This document shows, one piece after another, positions 22,601-33,628 of a stretch of 64,000 bases of DNA. Within the stretch, counting starts at the first letter, position 1. Every line of letters begins with the position of its first letter. The translations under genes were made by a program, and so were the position numbers. This DNA is from Pseudo-nitzschia pungens (Eukaryota; Bacillariophyta; Bacillariophyceae; Bacillariales; Bacillariaceae). The notes under the pieces are model-generated. The model worked only from the letters and a program-made list of their open reading frames with translations. It was not told where the DNA came from and did no database searches. Location of the stretch: contig CM074766.1 in the NCBI GenBank assembly GCA_037355855.1, positions 3,100,001 through 3,164,000 of the forward strand. The letters are read 5' to 3'.

Positions 22601-23877
22601 CTACATCTTGTTCGGATCAAAGTCGGCCTGTTTCTTCAGCGTTCCCGGACGGAACCATTCGGTGAGCTCAAAGACGTCCTTCCACTCGAGCTTTTCCTTG
22701 GAAGCGTCCTCCTTGGAGACCCCGGCCTTCGTGGCATCGGTCGGGACACGTGTTGTCGATGACCACCATCTGCTTCGGGTCGAGGCCGGCCTCCACCAGC
22801 ACCTCGTCGACGGCTTTCCGGATGGCGGGCCCGTCGGGTCCGGTCAGGGTGTCGCGCTCCTTGGTGTACACAAAGGCACCGTCGTAGGGACCCTGCTGGG
22901 TGTCTCCGATGTAGGCGACGACCCGCCAATCGGGACCGCTCCCCTTCCCCAGGACGTACCACTGCTCGTGGAAGGTCAGACCGAACATCTTGCCCTCGAC
23001 GGTCATGCTGGCCTTGCCCTCGGGGCCCTTGCTGTCGGCCATGCTCTCCACGAAATTGTTCTGCCACGACCCCGTGCCCTGGCCCTCCGGCTTGGGCACC
23101 CGGAACAAAATGTCGTTGTCGAGTCCGCCGTCGGCGCGGGGCGAAAAGGTGTTGATCTGGCACGGGTAGGTGTCGTATTTCGGATTGTACCCCAGGACCT
23201 TGAACCACTTGCCCTCGAGGTCGGAGGGACGGAAGGTCTCCATGGACTTGGTCTGGGGGGGATCCTTGTAAAAGGCGGTCGTGTCCTGCTTGACGCCCGT
23301 CGTGACGCACTCCTTCTCCTCGAGGGTGCAGCTCAGCCAGTCGTTGAGCTTTTCGGATCCGAACCGCGCAAAGCACTGCGTGGCGCACAATTGCTCGCCC
23401 CGGCAATTTCCGAGGCACGTGATGCCCTTGAGGCAGGAGGGATTGGTGAAACAGGCCCTGGACTGGTCGCCGCACTGGTCGAAGAAACACGAGGGATCCG
23501 TCTTCATCACGCCGCCCTTGGCGGCGAATTCCTCGAATCCGGCGGAGGCGTCGTCCAGAGCGTACGAAACGGGTGGTGCACCGAGGACTCCCCCGAATGC
23601 CGACGAGACGAGGAGACTGCCTCCGAGGAAGACGCCCGCCAGGTCTCGTTTCCAGTCCCTGTTGTTGTTGCTGTTGCTGCTGTTGTCACCAGGAATTTGT
23701 TCCGCGTTTCATTTCCAGGACCACGGCACTGTTGGCAGGAATTGGAAGAGTGGTGCGGAATCGGCCTTGTTGGGTATTGACGAACCCTTGTGCGAGTGGC
23801 ATGGACTCCATGGCACCAAGCACGATACAGATAGCTACCGATGCGAACATAATCGTCTCCCGTGCCGTTCTGAGCAT
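22601..23877 (-). CDS. Violaxanthin de-epoxidase family (VDE/VDL-like) lumenal enzyme, two +1 frame breaks
   Basis: Read on the minus strand from ATG 23877 to TAG 22601-22603, with a +1 frame change near 23688 and another near 22740. The N-terminus is a signal peptide ending QGFVNTQ, then a second hydrophobic lumen-type signal (LAGVFLGGSLLVSSAFGGVLG). Next comes the Cys-rich domain of VDE (CFFDQCGDQSRACFTNPSC, CLGNC, CATQC) and the lipocalin barrel signature (LEGKWFKVLGYNPKYDTYPC). VDE-family enzymes act on epoxy-carotenoids in the thylakoid lumen: VDE itself drives photoprotection, while diatom VDL paralogues act in fucoxanthin synthesis. The paralogue is not resolved here, and the tail lacks the Glu-rich C-terminus of canonical VDE. 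The first break reads TGG-TGA-C. The second follows NTCPD, after which the open frame gives a coherent tail ending ADFDPNKM. Confidence 0.85.
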
Positions 23878-25801
23878 TTTGTACCGATGTTTCCTTCTGG
23901 ATGGGTCGAAAGAACTGCTGCGATGAACGGTACGAGAATAATATTAATATGATGGGTGAAAGTGGGAAGATACGTACAAAGTTGCCGGTGATCTTCGATC
24001 GATTTTTTTGTGATGGACGAGTTATGGAGGAATGTCGCGGTATCTCAATCCATCGATCGGTTGATGACGGGTCCTACCGTACCGTACCGGGTAAGTTACC
24101 ATACTCGTAGTGCCAGTGACACTTCTCTCCAATAGCAAGAAAGCAAGGATGGTAATTTCGTTCTGTCTTCAACCAAGATATCATTCTTTTTTCTTTTTAG
24201 ATTCGATTGGTATCGAGACGTGTGATGATGATGTGTGTTGTGATGCCGATAAAATGTGAAACGTGTAACCCACACAGGTCGGTGTCCTGCCTTCATTATT
24301 TTTAAATTGTAAAAAACAATGGAACTCGTACAAGTACCGGTAACCCTAACCTTACGTCAACGTGCTCAGCCCGCTCTAGTATTGCTACGTAAGGTTAACC
24401 TTAAGATTACTTTATCTTTTTTTTTTCTTCTGTATTTTGCTTCGTACTTTTTTTTTTCTTTTTTGAGAAAGATTTTTCTCATTTTACAAGCGGGAAACTG
24501 CTAACGAAGACAAGAAGCAGCAATCCAATTTACAATTTACTCTGTTCACATTTTTTCATTTTGTTTTGTTTTCAAGCAACACCAAAGTTGCCCACAATAC
24601 ATTTTGCTCATATAATTTGAGTTGGGTCCTCTCACTTTCAAAGTAGTAGTAGGACTAAAACTGTGAATTGTCATGTTGTTGTATGAATTATTATTGCCAT
24701 CTACACCAGTTCTTCCATCAAACTTCCAAGCAATAGCTACTAGCCAGTAGTAGAGACTGCTGCAAGAATTGTGACAACCAATTCAGTTGAGATTTGTAGT
24801 GGAGATGCAACATACTGAAATCTTCCATTACTAGTACATGTATGATCACAGCATTCTGGCTAAAAGATCAGACTTTTGTGTCTGAAGAGACACAATGCCT
24901 TAGCTTCACATGGAAAATATCACATCTGGAAGGAGTAAAGGGTTTGCTCTCTCTCTCTCTCTCTCTCTCAATTCTTCCTCCTGGATACAATAGTAAGATC
25001 TGCAGCAAGAATATGGACATTAAAAAAATGTCATTCAGATAAGCTTGAGGTAGGATGCTACTAGACATCCATTAAGAAAAGAATCACCCTAGCATGCAGT
25101 TATCTTCTAGTCAAGACACTGCAACAATCAACAAAAGGTTATCCTTCAAGCAAATGGAAGAATCATGAAGACATTGCATCTAGTACTACTAGTAGTAGTA
25201 CTACTACCTACTACAATCATAAAACATACTAGTACTACTATCATCCCAGAGGAAAGCCAAAACGAACATCAAAAAAGCCTTAATTTCCTCTTGCTACTAC
25301 TTCTTGATACAGAATAGTAGTGATTAGAAGTGCACTTGGCAATGTGGTGTTCCAGGAATGATGGAAAAATCAGGTTGCTTGATTTTCTTTCTCGAAACGT
25401 TGTGATAGCCTGCGGTACGGTAATTACGAGTTACCGACCGTAACCTTACGGAGGCAACTGTCATAAGTCACAAGTCACAATCTACCGTACCAGTAAGTTA
25501 TTGATGCGTAAAGGGCTTGCGAATAAAGAAATACGAAGTACGAGTACGAAGTACGTAGTAATAATGGTGGTATCATACGGTACGTACGTATTTTACTGCT
25601 TACGGAATGTACGGGACGGTGGATTCAGAGCAGTCGGAGATTCAGGTCATTCTGTGAAATCTGCTGCTCTCCCATCGGAGAAGCCTCGAAGAAGCATTGT
25701 TGAGAGCAGGGGACCCCTGGTTGAGAGACAGCAGAAGACAACATCATCATTGTCAGGTCGATCCTCCGATTGCCATACACATCATACCAGGTAGATTGAA
25801 C
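23878..25801. other. Long intergenic region, no gene seen
   Basis: AT-rich. It contains CCTAACCTTACG/GTAAGGTTAACCTTAAG words at about 24340-24405, a CT dinucleotide run at 24950-24970, a self-complementary TACTACTAGTAGTAGTACTACTA stretch at about 25185-25235, and AACCTTACGG at about 25440. It probably holds the 5' flanks of both neighbours. Short frames here show no domain. Confidence 0.45.
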
Positions 25802-27106
25802 ATGAGGGCGTTCAAACCACGGAAGGTTCCGAAATTCCACCGAGAAACGGTAAATCAGAAGATGTCAAAGAAGGATGGTTCGATATCGCAAATCAAGCTC
25901 TTGTTTTGCATGGCAATAGCAGCGCTCTGTGGTGGGATTTGGATTCAACAGGATCTAGGATTTGACCTAGCCGTGGAAGAAATGAGCATTTTCCCTAGCG
26001 CGAAAACGTGGTGCGAACAAGTGAAGGAAGCACGTGATGATTTGACAATGGCACATCTCCGCATATCGTATCCTTGTGAGGGAATGAAACCAGCAAAATC
26101 GGCAATTGTTTGCATGCTGACGGACGGGTCTACGGAGGAAAAGGCCAACCGAATTGTGTTCACAGCTCGCGATTACATCAATGGCGCTATGAGTCTGGGG
26201 TCTTCCCTCCATGGCAATATCGACCACTCTCAAACGCATCAGTTACTCTTGCTCAGGGAAGGGTTCGAGTTGGAAAAAGATGATATCATTCGACTGGAAT
26301 CGGTGGGTTGGACGATTGGAACGGCTCCAGATTTTCCTCTCGAAAACAAATATCTTCCCACCTTTCCGCGGTACAAAACGACCTACACAAAGGTTACTGC
26401 GATTGGATTGAGTGAATACAAATGTGTCATGCTCATGGATGCCGATACACTGGCCATTGGGGACCTACGAGAAGTCATGAAATGCGACACGACATTCCTG
26501 CATCCTTCGAACAGGGTTGGTGGAACTCTCGATTGGTACCGTGGGAAATGGCTCAATTACAACACCGGAAGCATCCTTTGGAAGACCAGCGCCAAGGAGA
26601 TGGAGCGTGTCTTCGAGTTGACGAAAGATAGTTCCTTCATGAAAAGGTACGGAAGCGACCAAGATTTTTTGAACAATGTCTATCCTGATCGCATCAACAA
26701 TCGCACGCTGAACGACGAGGTAATGGCATTGGATACCGCCGAATCTAGAAAGGTTGGCAACACCTTAGGCCCCGTCATTCCACACAGTGCTGCCAGATCC
26801 TCTTCTGTTGCTCCCCTATCGTGGGACTACAACGCGCAGACTCACGCGGAGGTACAAAACTGGGACTTCTGGAATTCCCACCGGTCCACCGTTCGAATAC
26901 TGCACTTTACCGAAAAGAAGGGGTGGCAGTGTGATCGTTCCACGGACGAGCCTCCGGCTCCGGAAGAGATGCCTAAAAAATGCGACAAAAAGATCCCTAT
27001 TTGTTTTTGCCGGGAGGCTCATCTTTACTGGAGGGCACTGGAGAGAGCCGAGAAACTCGCTGAAGCAGCATTGGCATCGCATGCCAACAACAAAGCGTCA
27101 AATTGA
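25802..27106 (+). CDS. Type II membrane glycosyltransferase, GT8 (glycogenin-like) family
   Basis: An uninterrupted frame of 434 residues from ATG 25802; an in-frame upstream start at 25697 adds a poorly conserved leader. A short basic cytoplasmic tail precedes one membrane anchor (about residues 30-50, KLLFCMAIAALCGGIWI), giving the type II topology typical of Golgi glycosyltransferases. The catalytic domain starts about residue 95. GT8 hallmarks are a DxD metal/nucleotide-sugar site in YKCVMLMDADTLAIGDL and a downstream NTGSILWK block followed by SDQDFLNNVY. The C-terminus is charged and Cys-containing (KKIPICFCREAH). It should transfer a hexose from a UDP-sugar; the acceptor is unknown. 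No introns are seen. Confidence 0.85.
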   Translation: MRAFKPRKVPKFHRETVNQKMSKKDGSISQIKLLFCMAIAALCGGIWIQQDLGFDLAVEEMSIFPSAKTWCEQVKEARDDLTMAHLRISYPCEGMKPAKSAIVCMLTDGSTEEKANRIVFTARDYINGAMSLGSSLHGNIDHSQTHQLLLLREGFELEKDDIIRLESVGWTIGTAPDFPLENKYLPTFPRYKTTYTKVTAIGLSEYKCVMLMDADTLAIGDLREVMKCDTTFLHPSNRVGGTLDWYRGKWLNYNTGSILWKTSAKEMERVFELTKDSSFMKRYGSDQDFLNNVYPDRINNRTLNDEVMALDTAESRKVGNTLGPVIPHSAARSSSVAPLSWDYNAQTHAEVQNWDFWNSHRSTVRILHFTEKKGWQCDRSTDEPPAPEEMPKKCDKKIPICFCREAHLYWRALERAEKLAEAALASHANNKASN

Positions 27107-27963
27107 TAAATCATTGCCGCATTGCTCTGCTTTGCAAAGCTCCTCGTTGTAGCAATCGGTGAAAATCACAACAACGACAAGAATATTATCAATCAAACTC
27201 TGTGGGGCTCAAACGCAAATAAACTAAATTTGAATATATTATTTTCATCCATATGCGTTGTTAGTAGTTACACGTAGACATTTCTCGTCGGAGTAAGTGT
27301 TTTTGCTGTACTTGGTCGCCGTGCAGTTAGGAGGTTGGATTGTCTACTCGCCTAGCAATATCTACCGGTATGTCTGTTAAAAGGCCACCAGATGCGTTTT
27401 TGGTCGGCATCCTTTTCTTCAAAATTGTGACATCGTTGGGTGTTTCGATCGTTCGGTTTTAGGGATGGAGTTAACGGTATATGATGTCCTCGAATAGATA
27501 CATAGTCCTATGGTACGTACATACTAATACTATTGAGAGAAACCGACATTACGTGTACCGTTCCGTATGTTACGGACGTGCCGTACAGTAATACGAAGTA
27601 ATACGGTACCGGTACGTTCAAAAAATAATAATCGAATGCATTCTTCCTACGAGTAAGATTTATTGTTATTTCCTATGGTTCTCCACAAACGATCCGTGCC
27701 GTAGCGCTGGGCACGGGTACGTCAGTCGAAACGGTTATTTTGATTGTACTTGCGGCTCGGAAGATATGTCGCATCATCTGATGATAGCTGATCGATCCGT
27801 GAAAGACACGAAGAATGATCACATCGGCGCTCTTATCTCAAGATTGAATAGTGAAACACACGGCAAACTCAGTCCTGTACACAATCAATAATAACAAAAA
27901 TAATAAGAGATAGCCAAACATTGCTTACCTTACCGATCACCAACAACCAAACACTTCGCGATC
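27107..27963. other. Intergenic region, no gene seen
   Basis: Contains GTACGTAC and GGTACCGGTACGT words at about 27510-27615. The leader before 27964 is A-rich. No RNA gene is evident. Confidence 0.4.
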
Positions 27964-28663
27964 ATGTTGTCTCTTTCGTCGGGAGTCATTTCCAGCCTTC
28001 TTTTGCTAGCAGTGGTTATCTGCAGCAGCAGCATGTCGTCGGTCCACGCTTTCGTTGGCGCGCCTCGATGCTCGTTGCAACCTTCCTTCCACTCCGCCAT
28101 CGCCGCGGCCGCGTCCGATAGCGCCAGCGACCCAAACGAAATCATTGCCATGCGGATCGTAGTCGAAGGCGACGTCCAGGGAGGATACTATCGGTCTTGC
28201 GTCAGGAACGAAGCGGGGCGATTCAGGAGATTGTCGGGCACCATGACACCTCCGGATGATTCCAGAACAGCCGAAATTTACGTCGAGGTATGTTGTTGAT
28301 TGTTGATTCGGTGACGCTTGTGATTGTGAATGGGTTTGGTGCGAACAGGATTTTTGGGAATGTTTTGCTTCGGTGACACAAAGACGGACTATTGGGTACC
28401 AAAAAATGGGCGACAGCGTCACTCGCGTCCTTTCGATGTTCACCCCACCATTCTCCGCACCATTGCCTTTGAATCAATCCGAACACTCAAATTCCGTTCT
28501 TTGTCGACTCGAGTTGCAGGGAAAACGAAAAATGATAGATGGTTTCGTGAGATGGTGCAAGAAAGGAGACGTGGGTCTGAGCCAAATGATCTCGGTGTCC
28601 GATGTGAAGGAAGAAGTTCCGACCGGCTTGTACGACGACTTCTACGTCAAGGTACGAGATTAA
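27964..28663 (+). CDS. Secretory acylphosphatase-like protein
   Basis: Exons 27964-28287 and 28520-28663 join in phase 0 (donor GTATGT at 28288, acceptor TTGCAG ending at 28519), giving 155 residues. A signal peptide ends near VHAFVGAP, which could be an organelle presequence (FVGAP resembles the FAP motif). The mature domain has the acylphosphatase active-site loop (VVEGDVQGGYYRSCVRNEA, with the conserved Arg) and IDGFVRWCKKGDVGLSQMISV. Acylphosphatases hydrolyse acyl phosphates. The catalytic Asn normally found after the second strand is not visible in LSGTMTPPDDSRTAEIYVEG, so activity is uncertain. A further donor-like GTACGA at 28652 could add a third exon or replace the final VRD. Confidence 0.72.
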
Positions 28664-29474
28664 CATGCTGATGGGAATTGTCGGAGGGGTAATGCAAACC
28701 AAAAAAAAAAAAGAAAATGACAGGATATGCTTGGTGTGGACTGGATCCGATCGATGGATTGGAGAAGACTGCTTTGTTGACGAAGAATAATAACGCACGC
28801 AAATTGAATTCAACAAAAAAAAAAAAAGCTTTCGCGTTCCGATGCTCTCCTTCCAATAGTTCAGCTCCCTTGCACGAATTTAGACGATCGCAATTTCAAA
28901 GCAACGAAATGATGGCAACGGTAGATGCGACAAAAATGATGTGCTTAGATTCCCGGAAAATAATAATGGTTTAGCAAAGAATGGAATTTTTATCTGCCAG
29001 CAATGCGCTAAAGTCAATCGTATGCACAGCTCTCGCCAGCAACAGAAATACTACTCCTGGAACGGGACCATTCTTTCCCCTTCGCACGAGTGAGTCTGTT
29101 TGACGAAATCCCTCTTTTACTTCTCTGCCCCGGGCATTTCAATCAGGGAGTCCCCGCAGAAGGAGCAATGCGAAGCGCGAGCGGCTATAAAAGTAGGATG
29201 AATGGATCCTCGTAGACGGAACGCATGCAACCAAACACACATGCACAAACACACCACACGCACAACTGGTGAAAAATTGCGTTCTAATTTCCGAATGTGT
29301 ATCAAGGCAACTCTATTCTTCTGTGGTTGGATCGACCGCTTCTTCGTGCCCATTCCGCACGTTTCGAACTCCGTCCACCTGTCATATATTTATTATTAAA
29401 ATCAGACGGTTTCTAGGTCATTCATCTCCCCTTCTAATCCCGCAGGATCCTGGTGAATCATAGTTTCAGCCAAC
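28664..29474. other. Intergenic region, no gene seen
   Basis: Lies between convergent genes and has A-rich runs. An open frame at 28717-28974 has no domain. The 3' ends of both neighbours probably fall here. Confidence 0.4.
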
Positions 29475-30392
29475 TCAGAGGTCGCCCGCTCCGATTCTCC
29501 CCACGTTCTGTGGACGGCCATTGATCAGTCTCCGAACGAGCTCGCCGCCCTCGTATCGTTCCTCTATGCGATTCCCATCCTTCTCCATGGATTGGATCGT
29601 GATTCTGCGACCGTTTTCGATGATGGTTCTCGAGCTCCTGGACGTGTAGGTGCCGCCGGAACGCCCGTAGGACGAGGAGGTGGTGGTCCCGTCGGCATTG
29701 ACGCGCGTCGAAGTGGCGCTCACCTGGACTCCCAGACAGTCGAGCAGCCATCCGCCCCAGCCTTGTTTCGCTGCTGCTGCTGTTTCTCGGTTCCTGCCCG
29801 CGGTGTTTGCCCTTGCGTTTGTGTTTTGGTTCTGAAACGTCTTTGCAAACAGGTCGTCCATGTCCTTGAATGATTCGGAAAAGAACGGGTCGTTTCGAAA
29901 GAGATCGTTGAATTGCGAAAACGGATCGCGGTAGTGATTTGTGCGATGCGTGTGCGTGTTCGTGTTGTACCCACCATGGTAGTGGGGATGGTGGTGGTTT
30001 GCTCCGCTGCCGCTGCCGCTGCCACTACTGCCGCCACCGCCGCCGTATTTCAGGGAGTAGTCGTACTCGGCCCGGCTCGTTTCGTCCGACAAGACCTCGT
30101 AGGCCTCGGACACCTCCCGGAATTTCACGGTGGACTCTTCCTTCCGCTCGGGCGGAACGCGATCCGGATGGTACTTCAGCGCCAGCCTCCGGTAGGCTTT
30201 CTTGATGTCCGAGAGCCGGCAGCTGTCGGGGTCGTTGATCTCGAGGACATCGTAGTGGGTCTTTTTGTTCTCTTCGGTTCGTCCTCCCGAGGCCGGGGCG
30301 AACCCGTTCGACGGGTGGTAGGGCATCGCGAACAACGCAAGGATCAGGAAGGGCACGGCTTTGCGAAGGAGTCGTCGAACCGATGTTTGCAT
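29475..30392 (-). CDS. DnaJ (Hsp40) protein with N-terminal signal sequence
   Basis: A single exon from ATG 30392 (305 residues), chosen because the sequence upstream is a GGTTT/GGATT repeat leader. Residues 1-33 are a signal anchor or signal peptide (LLRKAVPFLILALFAMPY) ending in SNGFAPASGG, an FAP-type plastid-presequence motif or simple secretion. The J domain follows (about residues 47-115: THYDVLEINDPDS, LALKYHPDRVPP, FREVSEAYEVLSDE) with the HPD tripeptide. Then comes a Gly/Ser/His/Asn-rich linker, a DPFSQFNDLFRNDPFF segment like those in DNAJB6-type proteins, and a Ser/Thr/Arg-rich tail (TRVNADGTTTSSS, RRITIQSMEKDG). It probably recruits an Hsp70 in the ER or plastid envelope compartments. 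Confidence 0.85.
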   Translation of the reverse strand: MQTSVRRLLRKAVPFLILALFAMPYHPSNGFAPASGGRTEENKKTHYDVLEINDPDSCRLSDIKKAYRRLALKYHPDRVPPERKEESTVKFREVSEAYEVLSDETSRAEYDYSLKYGGGGGSSGSGSGSGANHHHPHYHGGYNTNTHTHRTNHYRDPFSQFNDLFRNDPFFSESFKDMDDLFAKTFQNQNTNARANTAGRNRETAAAAKQGWGGWLLDCLGVQVSATSTRVNADGTTTSSSYGRSGGTYTSRSSRTIIENGRRITIQSMEKDGNRIEERYEGGELVRRLINGRPQNVGRIGAGDL

Positions 30393-31431
30393 GCGGGCGA
30401 TTGGTTTGGTTTGGTTTGGTTTGGTTTGGATCGGTTTGGATCGGTTTGGATTCGATTTGATTGGATTCGATTGGATTGGATTGGATTGGATGCTATGTAG
30501 GTGCGGCAGTGTCGATGACAGTTGGCAGTCGCTTGCTCCTACGCTCACGATACAACTCTTCGTTCTCCGCTTGTTTGCCGGGTGGCTCGTTCTGGAGAGA
30601 GAAGGCTTCGCAAGATAGACCAATAATGACACGGTAAACCTTACGATCCGGTAGTATTACTTCTTTCATTATTTTTTTTTCATGACTGCCAAAGTCTCCT
30701 CCCGTCTTCTGAGTTTTTTGTTCGACGAGTTCTCGTAATTACTTCCAGTACTAAGTGCTTTAAAAATGAGTAAGCTTACGTGTACCGGTAGTAGCACGAT
30801 TCGAATCGGACAGCGGTTTCGACACCCAAAATCTTCCAAGAAATTCGATTGCGAAACTCGCTCGCCGTTTTCGCGTAATTTTGATACAAAAAATAATAAT
30901 GAGAGATTATCTTTGGTATATCAGAACAATGAGCGATTCCCGAAACTAATATGTGTAATATCATATCCTAAATTCAATGTCCACATTGTTTTTGGCGCAC
31001 CCAACGGACAGGCATTAAAAACGGATGACAGACAGGCGTGCAGAAGGCCTATTTGGGAATTTGGAATCTTGTTTCGAAAAACAAAAAATGCTCTCTTTAT
31101 TCCCTAACTGCGCGTCTTTCAACAATTTTTAGCGCGCGATTATTGTTTTCAAGATTCCTTGAAAATATGAATTGGTGCGTAAAATCTGGAGGAGGCAAAT
31201 ATGTGTCCTCCAGATTCTGAGAAATCGGTTAATAGATTCTTATTTTTCTATGTGTGAGCACATAGATCTGTGTGTGCCACGTCAGAAATAATGTGATATG
31301 GCACGTGCATATTAGTTTCGGGAATCGCTCAATATCAGATATCTCTTTTAATATTTTGTGCGCGTTTAAAACCGTAACGGTCCTTTTCTCTGACACGCAA
31401 TGGTAACTGCTTCAGATTAATTTTAAACCAA
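30393..31431. other. Leader repeats and intergenic region
   Basis: Positions 30402-30492 are GGTTT, GGATC and GGATT pentanucleotide repeats lying directly upstream of the DnaJ start codon. The remainder is AT-rich and includes an AACCTTACG word at about 30634. No gene is supported. Confidence 0.5.
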
Positions 31432-31736
31432 TGAGTCTGCGGGAAATCATGTTTTCCTACAATTGGTCCTCCAAAAAACATGTGTTGAGGGAATCGAAAC
31501 TACATTTAAGGGGAAAAAAATGAAGAAATTCCCGCAGAAGCAATAAAAATTCCCACAGAACCAAAAAACGCTCCCGCAGAAGCAAAAAACGCTCCCGCAG
31601 AAGCAGCAAACGCTCCCGCAGACTGCGGGAATTTATTTTTTTTCCCGCAGACACCAATTTTGAACAAAAAAAAAATTTGGTGTCTGCGGGAAAAAAAATA
31701 AATTCCCCCAGTCTGCGGGAAAGTGCCCAAAAAACT

Positions 31737-31868
31737 GGACCAGCATATAAAAAATTGGAGCAAGCTTAAATACACTGGAGTAAGCTTAAATACACTGGAT
31801 CAAGCTTAAATAAATTGGATCAAGGCTTGAATACACTGGAGCAAGCTCAAACAAATTGGAGTAAGGTT
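31737..31868 (+). repeat. Tandem ACTGGAGCAAGCTTAAATAC repeats
   Basis: About six imperfect units of 20-23 bp with the core ACTGGA(T/G)(C/T)AAGCTTAAATA. They lie inside the foldback element between the left hairpin and the long inverted-repeat arm. A relic of the same unit (AAACTGGAGCAACACTAC) occurs near 32703. Confidence 0.75.
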
Positions 31869-32311
31869 AATTACCGTAGCGGAGTTTTGGCGAGCTTTCG
31901 AAATGCGATTCAAATGTTGTTGTTGCAGCTTCTCTGTTGTCGCCAGACACCAACAGTAATGGCAATGGCGACGGATTGTCGCGTCTCCACCATTGTCGAT
32001 CGATTGTCGCGTCTCCACCATTGTCGATCAATTGTCGCGTCTCCACCATTGTCGATTGTCGCGTCTCCGGCTCCGGCTCCACCATGGTCGATTTCGATTT
32101 GGTTGTATTTCTTAGTGGTTGTTTACATTTTGCTTTTGCAAGTTGCAAAAATAGAAATAATGAATTAGAGTTGCTGAGCGCTTTTGGTAGTGGTAGTGGA
32201 TCGATCGATCGTGTTCCGGTTTTCATGTAATAAATGTTCGATATCCGGACTGGTAGATCTACAATAGCTAAAGAGAGGTCCAACACCTCTGAATCCCAGC
32301 AGTTCTCCTAT

Positions 32312-32583
32312 ACTTGGACGCGTCGGTCGACTTCAGTCCCATTAGTTCTTCTATACTTTGCGGCGCCGGTCGACTTCAATCCCACCATCTGGATGTCCAA
32401 GGTTTTCTATTGTACCGATCGATCGTGTTCCGGTTTTCGTACACTATACTTGGACGCGTCGGTCGACTTCAATCCCAGGACTTGACGCGTCGGTCAACTT
32501 CAGTCCCAGCAGTTCTTCTATACTTTGCGGCGTCTGCCGACTTGAATCCCACCATGTGGACGTCCAAGGTTTTCTATTGTACC
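32312..32583 (+). repeat. Two direct repeats of about 105 bp in the loop of the foldback element
   Basis: Copies at about 32312-32416 and 32479-32583 share ACTT(G)GACGCGTCGGTC, TTCTTCTATACTTTGCGGCG and GGTTTTCTATTGTACC, and differ at scattered sites. They form the unpaired centre between the inverted-repeat arms. Confidence 0.75.
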
Positions 32584-33628
32584 TATGTTCGATATCCACC
32601 AATGGAGATGGATATAATCGATTCCCACAAGTGTTCGATACTTAAGACGTGGGAGTGATCAACAGCCGGCGCTATTGGGTACAATCGAAAACCTATTACA
32701 AATAAACTGGAGCAACACTACTAATTCATTATTTCTATTTTTGCAACTCTGCAAAAGCAAAATCCACTAAACTACCACTAAGAAATACAACCAAAATCAA
32801 TTGACAATCAACAATGGTGCTAGAGACGCAACAATCGACAATGGTGGTAGGGACACTGGACACGCACGCTGAAGACGCGACAATCAGCAACTGGTGGAGA
32901 CGCGACAACTGGTGGTGGAGACACAAATCGACTTTTTGCTATGGAGGTCAATTTTCCAGCAGAAAAAAAGGGCTCAAACACACTCTCGATGCAAGGGGTG
33001 CTCTGGACAAGGAAAATGGGTTCAATGGGTGTGTTGCAACAGGATTTGAGCAACCACCATGGTCCGGGTCGGAATAACAAGGTGTTGTGGAAAAGAATGA
33101 AAAAATCAGTGTTCTGACAACGGTGTCGAAACAGAGCACAATAGAGGAACACGATTGATCCTACACCAAGTTACTCGTAACCTTACTACTACTACAGAGA
33201 TTCCGTAGTAATCTTACCGAAAGCTCGCCAAAACTCCTAATTGAGCGTGCTCCAGTGTCTCAATTGTTATCGGACTCGTAGTATTACTACATTTAACCGT
33301 TCCCGTAGTGTTAAAAACATTCCCGCAGAGTTAAAAACATTCCCTCAGCATTAAAAAACATTCCCTCAGCGTTAAGAACGTTCCCGCAGAAGAAAAAACG
33401 CTCCCGCAGAAGCAAAAAACGCTCCCACAGAAGCAAAAAAACGTTCCTTCAGCTGAGGGAAAAAAAACAAATTCCCGCAGCCCACAAATTTGAACCCAAA
33501 AAAAATTTGGTGGCTGCGGGAATTTTTTTTTTCTTCCCTCAGCTGCAGGAGTTTTTCCATTTTGAGGGAGAAACGGTAATTCTTGAAGGAAAATTGGATC
33601 ATACTACATACGTATCGCTATGACGTAC

